This document shows, in pieces, positions 1 through 13,073 of a stretch of DNA of 64,000 nt. Source of the DNA: Linanthus parryae. Lineage: Eukaryota; Streptophyta; Magnoliopsida; Ericales; Polemoniaceae. Under the pieces are notes generated by a model. That model saw only the letters and a program-made list of their open reading frames with translations, was not told the origin of the DNA and searched no databases. The translations under genes and the position numbers were made by a program. Where the stretch lies: assembly GCA_023055425.1 (NCBI GenBank), contig JALGPY010000003.1, forward strand, positions 70,230,991-70,294,990, in the 5' to 3' direction. The number at the start of each line of letters is the position of its first letter. The stretch's first letter is position 1.

Positions 1-1161
1 CACTCCAACCCGTCAGGTAGAGGAGGAAGGCGACTCCTTTGTCTGGCCGAACGCTACGAGATAATTTCTCTATTTTCCTCTTTTCTCTCTAGCTCTCCAG
101 TAAGTGTGTAGGAGTAGGAATTAATTAAGACTGAACTTTCATAGCCTATAAATCTCATTATAGCTAGAGAAATTCATCTTTGCCCTTAAATTCAACAGTT
201 TGGATTAGTTTGCATTCTAGTTTAAATTGCTCTTTAGTCCAACTAATGAGCGCTTACACTTTAGTCCAATATTCATTATTGCTATTTAGTTTAACTAACT
301 AGCAACTAATTCTAGTTTGATCTATTCTTGTGTGTGACCCTGTAGGTTCCTAATTAAATTGGCAGTAATATAATTACAAACATTGAGCGGCATCTAGCAA
401 TACATCAATGCTACCCAAGTAATAGGAATGTCAGTGATCTGACTAACCTCTGTGACCAATGTTGTCGTTCTGTATAATCCCTTTGTCTCAACTATCTGGA
501 TTGGACACAAGACAGGGAGTGTCACACTTGTATATCCAATCTATAGTTTCTCGATCTATGAGTAGACTTAGATAAACAAATAACATCAATATCTAATATT
601 GACTTATTCGAGCATGGCCATGCATTTCACAAAGTCTCAATCATCGAGTGGTCGTGGGTACTTACTCCCGTTATGTAGGAGGGACAAATCCTATCTACAT
701 CACTCACACATCTCAGCATGTTTCATAGCATGTCCAATTATCGCTTTTATAATTACCATGTTATGGTGTAACGTTTGACGACATCAACATGATAATTCAC
801 ATCTAGAGAATGTAGTGAATTCGAAGGATCACAACACCATTGTCACTATGAGAAGCACTTGTGACATTCACATAACTCCCATGTAGCCTTCTCATGGCGG
901 GTCTCTAGTACACTATTACTCCTAATGCGTACCCATGTGTTAGACTTGATATCTCCATATCAATCTACGCACATACTAGTCTTGACGCATTATAGTTTTC
1001 CTAATTAATTGTAATACTTTGACTAGGGATATTTAAGAATACAACACTTATATTCTAAGGATCTCATTATATTAACATATCTCCATATCGATAATACAAT
1101 GAATACATAGCCTATAAAATGTTCACGATAAGTAGATTGTCTCTAGGGTAGAACTCTAACA
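1..1161 (-). repeat. Truncated Angela-type Copia LTR remnant
   Basis: This stretch aligns by eye, with many substitutions and indels, to the LTRs at 19049-20613 and 25647-27210 in the same orientation. Shared blocks include the 'tccctttgtctcaa' region near 480, the block reading 'gtaggagggacaaat' near 676, the 'catgtgtt' block near 935, and the end 'tctagggtagaactctaaca', matching the family terminus 'tctagggcacaattccaaca'. In the complete elements this terminus is the start of the LTR read on the minus strand. The polypurine tract expected beyond it is missing, so this is a solo or truncated old LTR. Its other end lies outside the window, so no target-site duplication can be tested. Confidence 0.7.
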
Positions 1162-1266
1162 TAAAGGGGACCCACTATTTTGTCTCGAACCTTAGGTCCA
1201 CTAGTTAGCCCCATTGATCCACTTATCCATTCTCTTGATAACCTATTGGCATAGGAAAGATGATTT

Positions 1267-1449
1267 TTGAAACTCGAAGCATTTATTAGTAGTTTGACAT
1301 GTCCTACATGTCATGAACGAGAGTGTTCAGTTGGCACGGCAGACTATCAGTGCGCCAACATATTCACCAAGGGGTTGGCCCATCATCTCTTCGAAAGCTT
1401 TCGATCTAGTCTGAGTGTTCGTCCTCCCACTCCGACTAAGGGGGCGTAG
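1267..1449 (+). pseudogene. Fragment of a Copia polyprotein C-terminus
   Basis: The last 35 or so codons read like the end of a Copia RNase H domain: 'ANIFTKGL' corresponds to the widespread '[16 protein letters not shown]' motif and is followed by a 'LFESFRSSLSVR' stretch and a stop. The upstream residues have no clear homology and there is no ATG (the open frame begins with TTG). It lies on the opposite strand to the LTR remnant just before it, so the two belong to different elements. This is a decayed retrotransposon 3' end and not a host gene. Confidence 0.5.
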
Positions 1450-2600
1450 TAGCAATAATATCAATATAGAAATGTATAGGGGTTATATTTAAATATCTTT
1501 GTGTATTGATATGTACAAAAATAATACATTGGGTCTGATTGAGGACTTTGACAATCTTACATTATTTTCCTTCACATGCCTTCTCACATGGTAGTTTTCT
1601 CCCCGGAGGATTAAAGATCAACTACTCTCCATGCATCTTTTTTTTTTCTCCTCCTACAGTGGGCAATTTACACTGTTGTGTGCTACTCTACTGCAACATT
1701 AACAAACATGCGTCATCCTTTAACATTTGTAGTCAATTTAGATTTCTCTCCCCTGATCTAAATGGTTACCCGTCTCTGAAGGGGTTTGGCTATGGGCTTT
1801 ATGACCCGAGCACTTAGGTAGTTTGTTTCCCATCCTTTTCTGCTCTTGAGTCAATTGCTAATACTTCACACGTGGATTCATTAGATATCTTCGTTAAACG
1901 TGTAGAATGGTAGATTCCATACCTGCACCCATAATTCAATTAACTTGAGTTTACTATTTCCATGGGTTCCCCGGACTTCCATTCTTCCAGCATTAAAGTG
2001 TTCCCGTAAAAAATCCACGATCCTCCCGATCTAACCCATTCTTTTCATTATGTCTGAAACTTTAAGATGACGGTGTCTATTATGCCCCATAAATTTTCAC
2101 CATGCCGCCTTGCTGTCATATATTCTTGAATACGCTCTTCATAAACTTTGAGGTCATTGCCCATCCCATCAAAAAGCTCCCGATGAGACACTATTCAAAC
2201 CCCTGATCAGTCTCTGCTACCATATCATCCTCATATCGTGCTATTTCTCCGTTTTCATCAGTAAAAGGGTCGTGCTGTACCGTTCTGGATCTCCCGTCTC
2301 CCATCCTTCATCGAGGGTTGATGTGCCGCCTCTCTTTCTATAGGGTTTCCCTTCTTTCAAATCTATTATTGTCTCTCACTAATATATCTTTTCATTACCT
2401 TCTTACAAACTAATTAGTCAGATTTATACCTTGTATTTAGACCACAAATTATTGTTTCCAAACAAGAAGACCATAATTTTTTTGAGAAACATGAATGATT
2501 ATTATTATTATGGAATAAATTCAAGAAGAATAAAAACTTCCAAACAAACAAATAACCGGAAATGATGTCATAGGGAAAAATTTGTCTTCCTCCGTCCCCA
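1450..2600. other. Non-coding region upstream of the CARS gene
   Basis: No convincing gene. The first part, to roughly 1530, may be the 3' LTR side of the Copia fragment just before it. The rest is AT-rich with short open frames lacking recognisable motifs. The last few hundred bases are presumably the cysteinyl-tRNA synthetase promoter region. Confidence 0.5.
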
Positions 2601-2609
2601 TTATAAAAC
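2601..2609 (+). promoter_or_regulatory. Candidate TATA box of the CARS gene
   Basis: The sequence 'ttataaaac' lies 115 bp upstream of the chosen ATG at 2716, a normal distance for a plant TATA box plus a short 5' UTR. It would place transcription start near 2630-2640. This is inference from position and sequence only. Confidence 0.45.
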
Positions 2610-2715
2610 AACAACGAGCAGTAACGGCGGTAACAACTCTCTACTAACCAGAAAGGCTGAAACGCAACCCTTTTAACAGTTTTTGGGGGCGGCGGGTTCA
2701 GCCGAAATCGGAGCC

Positions 2716-5700
2716 ATGGCGAAGGAGGAATTCCGATTGTACAACACCATGACGAAGAAGGTCGAGATCTTTAAACCCTTGGTCGAAGGCAAGGTCGGCA
2801 TGTACGTCTGTGGCGTCACTGCCTACGACTTCAGTCACATCGGCCATGCTCGCGCTTATGTCGCCTTCGATGTCCTCTACAGGTTCTATATCTCTCCCCT
2901 GATCGTTTGACTGCATATTTGATGATTTTTGAAGTATTATTGGGCATGCCAGTAATTGACACAGAATTGTATCCATCCAGGTTGTGATTTGCATCTAGAA
3001 TTGTCGAATTGATTGTTTTTTCCCCTTAAATTGGTCTATCTTTAGACTAGGGTATTCCTCAATTTGATCAGCGTTCCGATCTTGGGGTTTACCCTCTAAG
3101 TTATTCGGTATTGTCTGGTTGATGAGTGGTTTTTGTTTCAGTTTAATATGTAAATGCAGTTGGCTGTTTCTATGGATCTTTACAGATCCTAATTTGTTCA
3201 TGGAGGGTTTAATTGAATTAGACCACTTTCAAATATGTTACTAGGAAATGATTTGACTTTGAACTAGGCTACAATTGTTGTTGCATTGGTTTCGAAATGT
3301 GGGAATCTTATAGAGCAATTGCCTTGCTGAGTAGATGTGGTATTGAGTTGATAGTGACCACGGCATAATTCGGTGTAGAAATGTGAAGTGCGGCAAGATT
3401 GTGATTAATAGGCATCTTGATGAAGAGGGAATATTGAATGCTTGCTAAATGCTACGTTACCTGGACTCTTCTAAATCGCCACCGTACCCGTGTCGATACG
3501 TTCCGACATGGGTGTGGGTATGGGATGTGTGGCGGGTGTGGCTGGATTCCTCCGGACGCTTTGACTACGAGCCACTTACTCAAAACACTGGACTCGGCCA
3601 AGGGTTGAGTTATATTTCAGTTATTTTCAGCAGACCATCAAAAGAAGAATCACTTTTTGCACTAAATTGCAGTATATTCCTTGTAGTCTAGCTATATAAC
3701 AGTTTTATACACGAAAACTTGCCTAAACATATTGCAATTCTGTATTTTCTGCATTCTCATCTATGACATTTTAAAAATATACTTTGAAACAATCATTTTT
3801 CTACCATATCCCCGCACCCGTGTCCAAAAGTTGGATACTTTTTAGCCGAGTCGACGTATCCTACTATTAAAAAAATTTGCGAATCCGATCTCCGGATCCG
3901 TATCAGATCTGATACCCGCACCCAAGTCCGTGTAACATAGGCTAAATGCTAATTTTAAAATTGAATTATTTGGCGCCCAGCTGTACACTCGATTCAATTG
4001 AATTTGGAACGATGGGAGGCACCTTCCAAGTTACCGTGCTTTCGTGCTTTCTAAGTATGCTGGCCTCAATTGTTTCCTTGATATTGTGGCGGTGCAAATT
4101 AGTTGAATTACTGTTCTAGTGTTCTATTGTTAGGTCTTATGTGATGCAATCATTATTTCAAAAGATAATTGCAGCTCCTAAAATTTCTTCAGTTATTGCG
4201 TGGTGCATTGAGTTAATATGTACTTCATAAAGCTGTTATTTTGAACTAAGTAACAATGGTCGGTATTCAAGCAATAAATGACCCACTACATGCTTGCTTT
4301 GGAGCATAATTCGACAAAGGTTCAGTAGGACGCCCCTGGTAGGTGACATCGGCAAACTGAATGAGAGTTAATCTCGGGCAATAACTCCCAGCCTAATTAC
4401 CACCCTTGTGGTGAGTAAATCATTTGCTCCTGCGAGATCCAGAGGCTGTTTAAGAGTAACATTGCCTACAAGGAAAATCAAGTTGAAAGGAGAAAAATAA
4501 TTTCAAAGCAATTTAAATCACTAGCGGGGCTTCTTGGTGAATTTAATAACTTTCTGAACAGCTTTCCCAAAAGCGGTAATTTCGAGCGGCCAAATGATTA
4601 TGGCCTGTCGCCATGCACATTTATGAACTGATGGAAAATCTGATATTTTGATGATGTCAGATATAGTAACGGTCTCTCTATTTAGCAATGCTCTTTTGGA
4701 GGTTGTGGCGGCTGATAGATGCATATAATGTGAAAACTGTTGCTCAAGGGTTTGAGCCAACCAAGATAGGGGCTGTTGATGGTGAGGAGTGATTGAAGAT
4801 GGTAGAGGAAAGACAACCCCTTCAATTTAAGGAGAACTTTTACTTCTTGTTAAATTAATTTTGGACCATATCAGAAGTTAGTTGTGTATCGGCTGTCAGC
4901 TGATGGTCTTTTTGCTCATATTCGGTATAAGCAAGATGTTGGGAATGCGGATTTTGTTTAGAATTGACTTATGATCCTTTGGAGTTAACTCAGGTGTGTC
5001 TGGAAGATTGAAGAATCTAGGACTGCTAAAACATGGCAACTCAGGTTGGCAAAGCCTGTTAACGCTCCAAGTTGGATAGCCGTAGAATAAAAGTCCATTG
5101 TGTGCTGTGATAGTTGATCAATCTAGTTTTTCTTCCTTGCTTTCCCCCTTTTCTTTCCTTATCTTTTGGTAATTGCATTTTCTGTTCTTCTTGAGTAATA
5201 TAAAGATGACGTATTAAACAATCAATAAGATGAAGCGTCACTAATAATAGGTTATATTGTAGTTGCTATTGTTTTGGAAAGTCGCAGCGTTAGCTTCTGG
5301 CGTTCTGATATCTTTGACATGCTGCCCCACACTCTTAAGATTCTACTGCTTCCTTTATGTCTGTGTTCCTAATATCTCCTTGAGCTGTAATTTAGAGTCA
5401 TCATGTAATTATCCCAAGTTGATGAGCTAGCTTATGTACTCCTTAGCCAGTTCGTCTTGTACTTTGGGCACTACTCATAGTTGTCAAAGCTTGATACGTA
5501 TCGTGTATCGATAGTAGGATTTTTGTATCGTGTATCGTATCGTATCGCGTATCGGAACGATACACACACCCTTCTTAAAACAACTTCAAAAATATATACT
5601 GGCCCTTATAAGGGGATATTAATATACTTTTTAGCTTCGTGTCCAATAATAATCACATATTCACATTACATAAGTGAGAGTAATAGTTACTTAGAAGAAT

Positions 5701-8700
5701 GGAGTGGATTGTCAGTTATATGTAGGGTATATCTATGTGGCATCGTTTTAGTGGTTCGATATTTTTGCTTATATGTGGCAAAAACAACCAATTGAATGGA
5801 ACATAAAACTGGAATACTAAGGTTAGGGATCTCTAATCAGTCCCTACTACAAACACAACCGCATTCCACTAGTCATGTAAATAAATCAATTTGTCTTCTA
5901 TATGGCATTGTCTTCTTCAATCTTTCTCTTCTGAAAGCTAGATCAATTATCAAGAATTCAAGACAATTGAGTTTTTTTACTAGCAAGATTCAGGCAAACC
6001 CAGAGAAGTAGGACCATCTAACAAAATATTCATATAATCCATGTAATACGAAGTTCTATATCAATAGGTTCTGACAAATCTAACCCAGTTTCAGTTCTCA
6101 AATGTATCGTACGATATGCGATACGTATCGTATCGGATGTGTATCGCTCGATACAGTTTGATACACTTTCATTAGCGATACAGCGAACGATACGTAACGC
6201 TGATGGCATGTATCGTATCGTATCGTACGATACGTATCGAGTATCGCTCGATACTGATAACAGAGGCACTACTCATACTGGAACTCTTTACAACACATTT
6301 ATTGTCTCTCTTTTTTTTTTTTTTTTTTTTTTTTTATCGCTGCTAACTTGGGTTTACAGGTACTTAAAGCACTTGAACTATGAGGTCAGATATGTCAGGA
6401 ATTTCACAGATGTGGATGACAAGGTGAGTCAGTTGTAAGACATGTTGAATTAAGTCAGGTTCTATGCTATAAATATAAAATAATATGTGGTGACCGTTTG
6501 TAATTTGAATGGACTTTCTGATTGTAAAATCCGGGTCTATTTGGAGGATTTTACTCTTTAAGTTCTAATAATGTATTTATATATTTTTTACTTTATCCAA
6601 CTTTTCATACAAATTTCGGCTTTGAAACAGGTTTAATAATGTGCTACTTTTATTATGCAAGTTGTATTAGCTTGACTCCACATACCAGTTCTAATGATTG
6701 TCGTATTTATACCCCATCGAAGTGTTAAATCTCCATTCATCCTAAATGTTAAGGTACAATGATAATTTTCAGTAGTTGGATAAGAATATGTTCGAACTCC
6801 CGAAGCTTAAGTTTATTCTGTTATGTGTGGTGACAAGGTGTTATGCTGAATCATATTTGAATGGGTGATTGTTGAAGATAGATAAATTAGTTTTTTACTA
6901 AATAAATGGCGAGGTAAATACAACTCCTACTGGGAAAGGAAGTGACATTCTGTCTCCCATCTACGTGTAGTAAGATGCTCCTGGTTTCAAAATTGAGTCC
7001 GTTTTTTGGTTTTTGTTTTTTTGGTTAAAAGCTATAAACAATTAAAGGATTTGACCAAAGCATCCCATCTCTTTTTGGTATCTCCAATTATTGGATTACT
7101 ATTCTTTTCGTCATTCTAGAATATTGGGTGTGTTTGGATGAGGTTAAATCAGATGAAATTATATCAGCTTATTGGAATGAGTGGTTGAGGTGTGGAGAGA
7201 GGCTTGTGGTTATTGGTTCACATATGTGATGATGGGTTGACAATTTTAGGCCTCTAGTGCACCAGTCTCAGTTGTCAGGGTTCTTCTCCAGACTCAAGAT
7301 GAGTTATGTTTTCCTTTTCGCTTGAACTTCAGTTTGTACGAGCCTCCACCATTATTTTGTTCTTCATATCTGCAATGGGTAACTTTTGGGCCGTTGCATT
7401 GTTGTATGATTCTCTGCTATTGAATATAGTGGTACATCTCATCGAAGGGAGTTTGATCTTAGATTATAATACCGCAACATAGAGGTCACATGACTTTGTG
7501 AAGTGTTCGGTGCCTGTCAATATATATGAAGGCTCCTATTCAGCCTTCTTGGTGGTGCATATCGGTGCATATCCTTCTTAGCAGGCATTTTCTTTTGTTT
7601 TAATCCCTGACCTCAATAAGATGATTGTGCATAAGTACTGGTAGTTTCCAGTTATCAGCTTCGTATAACTAGTTGATTTTAGTAAGTGGTTGAGCAGTGT
7701 ACATTGTCATTGTGTTTATCTAAATCTAATTGCACATCTTTTGTAGTGTATGGAGACTCATTTTGAAACTCACTTTGTGTTGCTTAGATGATTTATTGAA
7801 TGTTGCAACTTCTGGCTTGACAGATAATTCGTAGGGCAAATGAAGCAGGTGAAGATCCACTAGCTCTGAGTGGCAGATTTTGCCAGGAATTTCTCCAGGA
7901 CATGGACGATCTTAACTGCCTTCGTCCCACAGATCAACCACGTGTTTCTGAGCACATTGATGAAATAAAGAAAATGATAGCCAAAGTACTGTTTCTTTTC
8001 AATCTTTCATACACAATAGTTTCACATGTTAATCTGCACAATGGAAGGCTAATAATTTTACTCTGCGAAACGCTCATTTTGAACCACTAAATGCTTCTAA
8101 ATGTGAACCATGGTTGTTTTCTGTTCTTTAATTGTTTCTTTCTTTCCATACCTTTAATACACATGGTTTCTCATGTATAAAATGTTTAAGTCGTGGGCTT
8201 AAAGGGAAAACATGGACCCAGTTTCGGGCTACAACAATTATAATTGGAAGAAATTGCTTTTAGAAATTTCAAATGCCAGTTGCCAGTCGGTTAAAAGTAC
8301 AATAATGTCCCAACTCCGTATAACCACCCATGGGTTTCTCTTCCAGCATGAATCAAACCCTCACCCATCGGTGCATAGCCCTGAAATAGGCCAAATTATA
8401 TTTCATGAACTGCACAATATTTTGAGGCTCAACTTTATCAGTAATGTCCTTCGTTATATTTGGAATGAAATACTATTGTGCACTTATCCTGAAAAGTTAG
8501 CCCCTATGAGATTATTGGCCTGTGATTTTTCAACGCCATTCAGCGGACTAACTTAGAGAATCACTCCATACATCATTTATTTATCTTGAGGGTGTTTCTT
8601 ATATGATCTGTCAAACTATGACTAACCCTTTGGAGCATTGAGGTTTTCAACTGTTTTAACAAGGAGGCTTACGACCTTAAAGGTGATGTTCCGTGGCTTA

Positions 8701-11700
8701 TGAAGATGCATCAATAAAATATTGATGACTTGTTAGGTGGAATTCCTTGCCCCCCTGAGTAAATCATCCTTGTAGACATACTTCCTTCCTTATTTTAGGA
8801 ATTTATTGTAGGGTTTCATTTACTTGAGCATTGAGGTTCTTAACTATGACTAACCCTTTGGAGCATTTAGGTTCTTAACTGTTTAACAAGAAGGCTTACG
8901 ACCTTGAAGGTGATGTTCTGTGGCTTATGAAGATGCATCAATAAAATATTGATGACTTGTTTGTTTGATTTCCTTGCCCCCCTGAGTAAATCATCCTTGT
9001 AGACATACTTTCTCCCTTATTTTAGGAATTTATTGTAGGGTTTCATTTACTTGAGCACACAACTGAGCCGTGTGAGCTTTGTCTTTGTAATTTCCTCAAG
9101 AGCTTGCTTACATGAAGCATTCTCCAATTTGTTAGTATATTCAAAGTTGTTTATTGTCATTCTAGTCAAGAGAAAATTAGATCTAAATACTACCATTACC
9201 AGCATTGGAAACCGAATAAAAGATTGGAGCACATGACGTTCTGATTCAGTAATACGACAGGAACAAGTGAAGAAAATTAGCAATTAATAAATTTGGATCA
9301 GAAGTTCAGAATACGAGTGAGTTTGGTGTGCCTTTTTACTAACTTTTAGTTCATTTGGACTAAATGTCCATATGAAACAAAAAATTACATTTGGCTTCTT
9401 TTAGCTCCATCAGCTGAAAGGGTGGGTTTGGTATGGACTTTTTTGTGGATTTTAATCCAAAATCAACTTTTCTGAGGTTTGGTATGAACTTTTTTGAGTG
9501 GATTTTGGATTTTGGATTTTGGATTTTGGATTTTCAAGTTGTAGTGTGGAATTGGTGGAAGAAAAAAGTTGGGTTTGAGTGGATTTTTTGTGTCTTTTTC
9601 TCCTCGATTCTTAAAATGACAATAATGTCCTCCTAAACAACAAAACTGTCACATCAATGACTGTTAATAAATAGACAAAATGGGTATAATGGTAACTTTC
9701 ACTAAACAACAAAACTGTCACATCACTAACTTTTATCATCATCAACTTTTTTTACCAAACCCATACATCTTCTTTCTTAAACTTTTGTGTCACGAACTTT
9801 TCTCACACCATCTTAAAAGAGAGCTTAAAATGCAAAAAGTCCACACCAAACCCACCCAAAAGTCCATAGTGTAGAAAGAGCGAGAAAAATACTAGGGCGG
9901 AGTAGTATCATTTTGGACTTTAGTCAACTTATTGTACCGAAAATACCATTCTGCTCTCGACTTTGTAAATTTGTAAACACATAAAGGATACAAAGGCAAT
10001 AAACAAGAAAACTGTCACATCAGCTTCTTTTTACTGCACCAACTATTTTAACCAAACACTCCAAACCTTTTTGGCAAATCTTTTGTAAAAAAGGTTACAC
10101 CCTAGCTTGCCCCAAGTCAATTGACTATGTAGTACCTTTGAAAAATAAGATTTGACACCAGTTTCCATCAGGGCTGGCCATCGGCCTAGTGGGCTGACCT
10201 TCCCGCCCAATCCAGCCCAAGAACTTTTGGGCTTGGGTTCAACAAATTTTGGCTTACCTTGGGCTCGGGCTTGAAATTTGAGCCCGACCAACATATGTAT
10301 TGGGATTGGGTTATGTAAGTTTGACCCAAGCTTGGCTCAGCCCGAACTCTTTATTACATATGTTACATAAATACACATTGTACTGATCTGTATAAGTGTA
10401 CAATATGCATGAGATGAGAACGTAGAAAATATGGTTCAAAATCGTTCAATGTTAATTTGATGATACTTGTACTCAAAGTAATATTAACTGTTTTATAACT
10501 AAAATTTCAATTCTTGATTTTTTCCTGATAAGTGTAATAAAATTTATTGGCCCATAGGTTTGGGTTTGGGTTTGAGTGTCCCCCGCCCAACTTGACCCAT
10601 GGCCAGCCCTAGTTTCCACAATAGTGTTCAGGGGAAAAACTGAAGATAACACTATTTGTATTCATTATAGGTGATAAATATTGATTGCTTGCAACAATAT
10701 AGCTGAGCTGGTACTTGATGTCCGATGATAAAGTTTTAAGAAGTTTAAGTGTCAATGGATATGGAAACGGAACTCAAAGTTACAGTACTCGAGAATCACC
10801 TAAACCATACAAGAGCGGGAACTGTTTCAGTGCAAGTAGTCATGGTGGCGAGATACAATCACCTATCAAAGACTGATGCAGCCACAGCACTAGAACTTGT
10901 TTTCTTTTTCCTCCCTTCTACAACTAGAGCTCTTCTATTCTCCCAAAATTTGTCTTCCCTGCAATCGGGAAAGCAGAAAATAACTATTGCAGTATTGTAA
11001 CAGTGTTGTGCATGAACTTTTGTAGTATCCTTACCTTGTCCTTCAATGCGACCACCACGAGTTTCTTTAATTTGTCTTGTAGCTACTGATGGCGATTTTG
11101 AGGATTCAAAAAATCCTGATCGATACTTGATGCAAGAGTCAAACTTAACTTCAGTTATAGGTCATTCATCCATGTATTTCTTCTTTATATGATTGTTGGA
11201 TTGACTTGCAGATTATGGAGAACAAATGCGCCTATGAAGCGGAAGGAGGGGATGTATACTTTGAAGTTGACCAATTTCCAGATTATGGAAAGTTATCTGG
11301 ACGGAAGTTAGAGCACAACCGAGCTGGTGAAAGGGTTGCTGTTGATTCGAGGAAAAGAAATCCAGCTGACTTCGCGCTGTGGAAGGTAAATTCCCGTGCT
11401 TTTTTCTTACTGCAAAATCGTTTACCGTCACGAATTGTGCCTCCCCATTCTCTTTTAGGCAGCAAAGCCAGGCGAACTGAAATGGGAAAGCCCGTGGGGT
11501 GATGGAAGACCAGGGTGGCACATAGAATGCAGTGCAATGAGTGCTTGTTATCTTACCCACGCATTTGATATCCATGGGGGTGGAATGGATTTAACTTTCC
11601 CACATCATGAGAACGAGCTTGCCCAGAGCTGTGCCGCCTGCAAAGAGAGTAAAGTGAGTTACTGGGTGCATAATGGTTTTGTCAATGCCAATGATGAGAA

Positions 11701-12353
11701 GATGTCGAAGTCGATTGGGAACTTTTTCACTATCAGGGAGGTAAATTGGACTATTATTATTCACGCAATAGTTATCCTCAAAATTTTGTGGTTACAATTA
11801 CTGAGACCACACTGTTTGTTTTTACCCGCATCTGTAGGTTACCAAGCGGTACCATCCCCTGGCCTTGAGGTATTTCTTGATGAAGGCACACTATAGGTCT
11901 GCTGTCAATTACTCGATTGAAGAGATAGAGAAAGCATCACTGGCAGTTTTCTCTATGTATCAGGTATAATTTGAAATTTACAGCTAATACTGCCACATGG
12001 CTGGCTTCATAATTCACATCCTTGTGTTGCTGAAGAATAGCTTCTGTAACCCTCTGAATGTTTGGATCCTTAGTAGATCTCCCAACTCTCTGTTTTTTTT
12101 ATGGTCATTAAAACAACAGTATTAATATCATACATATTCGACTTAGTTAATCCAACTGATGTGTCATCATAAACTGGAGTGTATGTTAGTATGAACAATC
12201 AGATCTTTATTAATAGGCTATTCTCAAAAGGTATACCTGTGGTTTGGCGAGAATCTACTTTGCATAAAAATGCATACTGTGCTTTTGAAGCATGTTTCCA
12301 TTGAACTTCCGTCAATTTCATTAGTTAGTTTCTACTTTTTTTGATTTTTTTTT

Positions 12354-12400
<47 letters not shown>

Positions 12401-13031
12401 ATAATCTGTTAATTGGTAGCCTCTTTGCATAATTAGACACTAACCCTGTCATGTCCCAAGCCTTTTCTCTAAGCCCTCCTTTTCCCTTATCTGTATCAGT
12501 CTCATTTTCTGAAACCTGCGAATCAACTTGTGCAACCCACGAGTCTCCTCTGTCGATGGTGGTTTTCTGGAATTGGGTTGTGGGCAAAAAGTTCTGATTT
12601 TGAATTTGCCAATTAGGGAAGGAAAACCAGATTTGCAGAAAGATGTGCGAGAGATACAAGAATCCTTGTCCCAGCAATCCCAGCCACCGCCATGCCCACC
12701 GGCAATCACACACCGTCGCTGCAATACGCAGCCAACACAACTGCTAACAACTCCGCCAAAACTAACTCTGCCACGATCATAGCCAGATTTGAACCCAGAA
12801 TAGTTGAACAAACCCAACCCACGTAGAAAATAACTGGATCGATATGGAATTGTGATTTGGGAGGCTTGTCTCAGTGTTCTTCGGTGTTGGGTGAGCCAAA
12901 GGCGTTGGACAAGGAGGGCATAATCATAAAGCCTTCTGCTATTGGTATGATTTTTGTTACAAATTAATCTTTCCTGTTGGGTTTGTTGTGTTTAACTACT
13001 TGTGAAATGTACCTATGAATTTGGGTTGATT

Positions 13032-13073
<42 letters not shown>

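Larger units (their letters stand above)
2883..6359 (+). other. CARS intron 1 (3.5 kb)
   Basis: The donor is 'ag|gttcta' and the acceptor 'tttacag|gtac'. The intron holds two MULE-like insertions (3455-3940 and 5480-6264, listed separately). A run of 25 T at 6311-6335 sits just upstream of the acceptor and probably serves as the polypyrimidine tract. The remainder has no recognised feature. Confidence 0.75.
7986..11211 (+). other. CARS intron 3 (3.2 kb)
   Basis: The donor is 'gccaaa|gtactg' and the acceptor 'cttgcag|attatgg'. The intron contains a tandem duplication (8615-9057), an inverted-repeat MITE (9420-9857) and a hAT-like MITE (10168-10610). Between the MITEs, around 9990-10025, part of the first MITE's interior ('actgtcacatca') recurs, suggesting a fragment of a related MITE. 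Confidence 0.75.

Noticed and set aside
2683..2715. Upstream start for the tRNA synthetase
   Set aside because: It would begin with TTG. The ATG at 2716 has a good context and gives the N-terminus expected of plant homologues.
5481..6438. GTATCG repeat clusters as a CRISPR-like array or satellite
   Set aside because: Spacing is irregular, there are no unique spacers of constant length, and the clusters are confined to one TSD-bounded insert in a plant intron.
12321..12740. Minus-strand open frame of 139 codons with a poly-lysine stretch
   Set aside because: The lysines are a translation of the poly-T tract and the rest has no motif. It lies in an intron.
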